A stretch of DNA of 8,095 nucleotides, taken from contig JANMNC010000181.1 of the NCBI GenBank assembly GCA_031373695.1, positions 1-8,095 of the forward strand. Direction: 5' to 3'. Below the pieces are notes generated by a model. The model ran no database searches, had not been told where the DNA came from, and worked only from the letters and a program-made list of their open reading frames with translations. Source of the stretch: Methylotenera_A sp031373695 (GTDB lineage: Bacteria > Pseudomonadota > Gammaproteobacteria > Burkholderiales > Methylophilaceae). Position numbers and translations under genes: made by a program. Position 1 is the stretch's first letter, and each line of letters begins with the position of its first letter. Positions 6,216-8,095 of this stretch are shown piece after piece.

Positions 6216-7352
6216 ATGGAAAAAGGTCAAGCCGAAAAATTTGTATTTGATTTGTTGCGCTTAATGATAGGCAAAAAAGCCTCTGATATGTTTATTACAG
6301 CAGGCTTTCCGCCAGCCATGAAGATTGACGGAAAGATGACGCCAATCAGTCAGCAAGTATTGTCGCCGCAGCAATCACGCGAAATAGCGCGTTCTATCAT
6401 GAACGATAAACAAGCATCAGAATTTGATGCATCAAGCGAGTGTAATTTTGCCATTGGCTTACCTGGAGTTGCGCGGTTTAGGGTCAGTGCTTTTGTGCAA
6501 CGCGGTTCAGTTGGTATGGTGTTTAGAACTATTGCGACTAAAATTCCTAAATTTGAAGATTTAGGCCTGCCAGAAGTGCTAAAAGATATTGCCATGACTA
6601 AGCGTGGCTTGGTTATTTTTGTTGGCGGCACGGGTTCTGGAAAGTCTACTTCGTTAGCGGCTATGATTGGTTATCGCAACGAGAATAGTTATGGACATAT
6701 TATTACCATTGAAGATCCAGTAGAGTTTGTGCATGATCATAAAAATTGTGTCATTACGCAACGCGAAGTAGGTGTAGATACCGATAGTTGGCATATCGCG
6801 CTTAAAAATACCTTGCGCCAAGCGCCTGATGTAATTTTGATTGGTGAAATTCGCGACCGTGAAACCATGGATTATGCGATTGCGTTTGCCGAAACAGGTC
6901 ACTTATGTATGGCAACATTACATGCCAACAGCACCAATCAAGCACTAGATCGTATTATTAACTTTTTCCCAGAAGAGCGGCGTCATCAGCTACTAATGGA
7001 TTTATCGCTAAATACGCGTGCATTTATTTCACAGCGGCTAATTCCTAAAAGCGATGGAATTGGACGTGCTGCGGCGATTGAAATTATGATTAATTCGCCA
7101 CTTATTTCAGATTTAATTTTTAAAGGTGATGTACACGAAATTAAAGAAATTATTGGGCGATCTAGAGAGCTTGGAATGCAAACTTTCGATCAAGCCTTGT
7201 TCGATTTACACGAATCTGGCGCGATTAGTTATGAAGATGCACTTAAAAATGCAGACTCTGTAAACGATTTACGCTTAAAAGTGAAGTTGCATGGTAAAGG
7301 TGCACACGATAGAGATTTATCTGCTGGATTAGATCACTTAGGTATGGTTTAA
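6216..7352 (+). CDS. pilU: PilT-dependent type IV pilus retraction ATPase PilU
   Basis: Paralogue of PilT that works with it as an accessory retraction motor, adding force and supporting retraction when PilT ATPase activity is impaired. The protein has 378 residues. It opens with a PAS-like domain, KKASDMFITAGFPPAMKIDG (20-39). The motor domain has Walker A GGTGSGKST (137-145), the Asp box TIEDPVEF (164-171), Walker B VILIGEIRD (206-214) with E211, and the His box GHLCMATLHA (228-237). Compared with the upstream PilT it has a divergent C-terminus, with a charged tail of about 30 residues (LRLKVKLHGKGAHDRDLSAG). The GKKASDMF and GGTGSGKSTSLAAM forms are typical of PilU rather than PilT. It ends 51 nt before a strong terminator. 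Confidence 0.96.
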   Translation: MEKGQAEKFVFDLLRLMIGKKASDMFITAGFPPAMKIDGKMTPISQQVLSPQQSREIARSIMNDKQASEFDASSECNFAIGLPGVARFRVSAFVQRGSVGMVFRTIATKIPKFEDLGLPEVLKDIAMTKRGLVIFVGGTGSGKSTSLAAMIGYRNENSYGHIITIEDPVEFVHDHKNCVITQREVGVDTDSWHIALKNTLRQAPDVILIGEIRDRETMDYAIAFAETGHLCMATLHANSTNQALDRIINFFPEERRHQLLMDLSLNTRAFISQRLIPKSDGIGRAAAIEIMINSPLISDLIFKGDVHEIKEIIGRSRELGMQTFDQALFDLHESGAISYEDALKNADSVNDLRLKVKLHGKGAHDRDLSAGLDHLGMV

Positions 7353-7403
7353 GCTTACCAATCGTTGCTGAGCGTGCTTTAGATTGCTGCAATTTGTTAA
7401 ATT

Positions 7404-7433
7404 AAAAAAGCCGATGCATGCATCGGCTTTTTT
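7404..7433. terminator. Bidirectional Rho-independent terminator between pilU and the OmpA-family gene
   Basis: A perfect palindrome GCCGATGCATGCATCGGC (7410-7427) is flanked by six A (7404-7409) and six T (7428-7433). As RNA it folds to a seven-bp GC-containing stem, extended by A-U pairs, with loop CATG. Both strands give a stem followed by a U-run, so it can serve pilTU from the left and the converging OmpA-family gene from the right. Confidence 0.9.
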
Positions 7434-7449
7434 ATTAAATCACTAAAAT

Positions 7450-7468
7450 TTAAATCGTTAAGATTTAA
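7450..7468. repeat. Small inverted repeat downstream of the OmpA-family gene
   Basis: TTAAATC (7450-7456) and GATTTAA (7462-7468) form a seven-bp stem with a five-nt loop, 25 nt past the OmpA-family stop. Read on the minus strand it is followed by ATTTTAG, which is not a clean U-run. It could be a secondary terminator or 3'-end stabiliser, but most of its pairs are A-T. Confidence 0.3.
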
Positions 7469-7493
7469 GCGGGAAACAATTTGGTTGCCTTGA

Positions 7494-8095
7494 TTACTCT
7501 ACAGAAATTTCCACGCGCCTCGCTTCATTTAAATCACTACCACCTTCCACTTCAGCAGGCTTACGCATTTCTATTCTTGTAGCATCGATACCAGCGGCTA
7601 CTAATGCATCATAAGTAGATTGCGCGCGGTTTTTAGCTAATTGCTCGTTGCGCGCCTTACTACCTCTGGAATCATGAAAGCCAGAAATAATGGCTTTAGA
7701 TTCTGGGTGAGCATTTAACCAAGCAATGATAGGTGCAAGTGTCGTTACACTCTCGGCTGGTTGATTAGTTTTAGCCGTTTCAAAATATAGTTTAGCCGCT
7801 GCTGGGGGCTGCGTTGCGGCAATCGGTACACCGCCCGCTTTAACTACAAGTTGATTTTCGACAGTAACATCAGGCCCAAAAAAGCTTGAGCTTCTTCACC
7901 TTTTTGTTGCTTCATTGCTAGCGAATCAACAATGCCAGATAGGGTAACGTTTTTGTCGTCACCCTGAGCCCGTAAATCTTCACCACTTAACAGTGCTTTA
8001 AGCCCATCAGACTTACTTAACCAAGCAACATTAGCACCATCACCTGTGCTGGTGAAATCATTATTGTTTGCTGTAAAACTAAACACTTCCGTGCT
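7494..8095 (-). pseudogene. BON/OmpA-family envelope protein, 3' part, apparent frameshift
   Basis: C-terminal OmpA domains bind peptidoglycan and tether envelope proteins to the wall. About 200 residues are visible; the gene runs off the right edge, so signal peptide and start are not seen. A GTG at 8086 is internal, since STE precedes it in frame. Upstream frame (8095-7883): a domain with NVTLSGIVDSLAMKQQKGEE resembling a BON repeat. Downstream frame (7880-7494): GPDVTVENQLVV completes that repeat, a linker PIAATQPPAAA follows, then the OmpA domain with KLYFETAKTNQP, the HDSRG aspartate, the LAKNRAQS arginine and C-terminal RRVEISVE. The two frames join at a six-base homopolymer (plus 7878-7883). 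Without a shift, translation ends at 7844 after LSKINL and the OmpA domain is lost. Both halves look conserved, so a sequencing indel, recent mutation or recoding are all possible. It is labelled pseudogene only because of the break. Confidence 0.8.
7877..7883 (-). other. Frame junction on slippery heptamer T_TTT_TTG
   Basis: In the minus-strand zero frame the codons are GCT TTT TTG GGC CTG. A -1 slip over T_TTT_TTG gives A-F-L-G-P-D-V and enters exactly the OmpA frame. One extra T would give A-F-F-G-P-D-V. The register is correct for a -1 slippery site, but a homopolymer indel has the same signature. Confidence 0.55.

Noticed and set aside
6350..6902. Two minus-strand open frames (6350-6631 and 6654-6902) inside pilU
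   Set aside because: Both overlap the conserved PilU domains and show no independent coding signs.
7844..8086. A stand-alone 80-residue protein starting at the GTG at 8086
   Set aside because: The frame is open to the window edge, the sequence is the middle of a BON/OmpA-type protein, and its last 12 or so codons are out-of-frame reading past the homopolymer.

Overview
The window is about 8.1 kb of AT-rich bacterial chromosome carrying ordinary Gram-negative housekeeping genes. The gene set points to a low-GC betaproteobacterium, possibly a Methylophilaceae (Methylotenera-like) member: RNase G, a yggS-proC-yggT cluster next to pilT and pilU, a single large dynamin-like GTPase, and a BON/OmpA-type envelope protein. 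This placement is inferred from protein character and gene order, not from a search.

Layout: (1) 1-723, plus strand, the 3' half of the RNase G gene, cut by the left edge. (2) 759-5059, minus strand, four genes which in transcription order are yggS (PLP homeostasis protein), proC (pyrroline-5-carboxylate reductase), yggT (integral membrane protein with a duplicated domain) and a 673-residue dynamin-family GTPase. The first three are closely spaced (32 nt, then 2 nt) and look like an operon. The GTPase follows after 88 nt without a clear terminator in between. (3) 5143-7352, plus strand, pilT and pilU, the two retraction ATPases of type IV pili, 29 nt apart. The 83-bp divergent gap at 5060-5142 holds back-to-back promoter candidates. 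(4) 7404-7433, a strong perfectly symmetric terminator. (5) 7494-8095, minus strand, the 3' part of a BON/OmpA-family gene whose reading frame breaks at a run of six identical bases, cut by the right edge.

The gene products fall into RNA turnover (RNase G), proline synthesis and vitamin B6 control (ProC, YggS), pilus retraction (PilT, PilU), and envelope or membrane functions (YggT, dynamin-like GTPase, OmpA-family protein). I see no phage, IS element, CRISPR array, tRNA, rRNA or defence cassette. There is no gene-free stretch over 300 bases.

I found no convincing undescribed system. The points most worth checking are the frame break in the OmpA-family gene, which sits exactly on a slippery-type heptamer, the dynamin-like GTPase with its altered P-loop, and the overlapping divergent promoter region.
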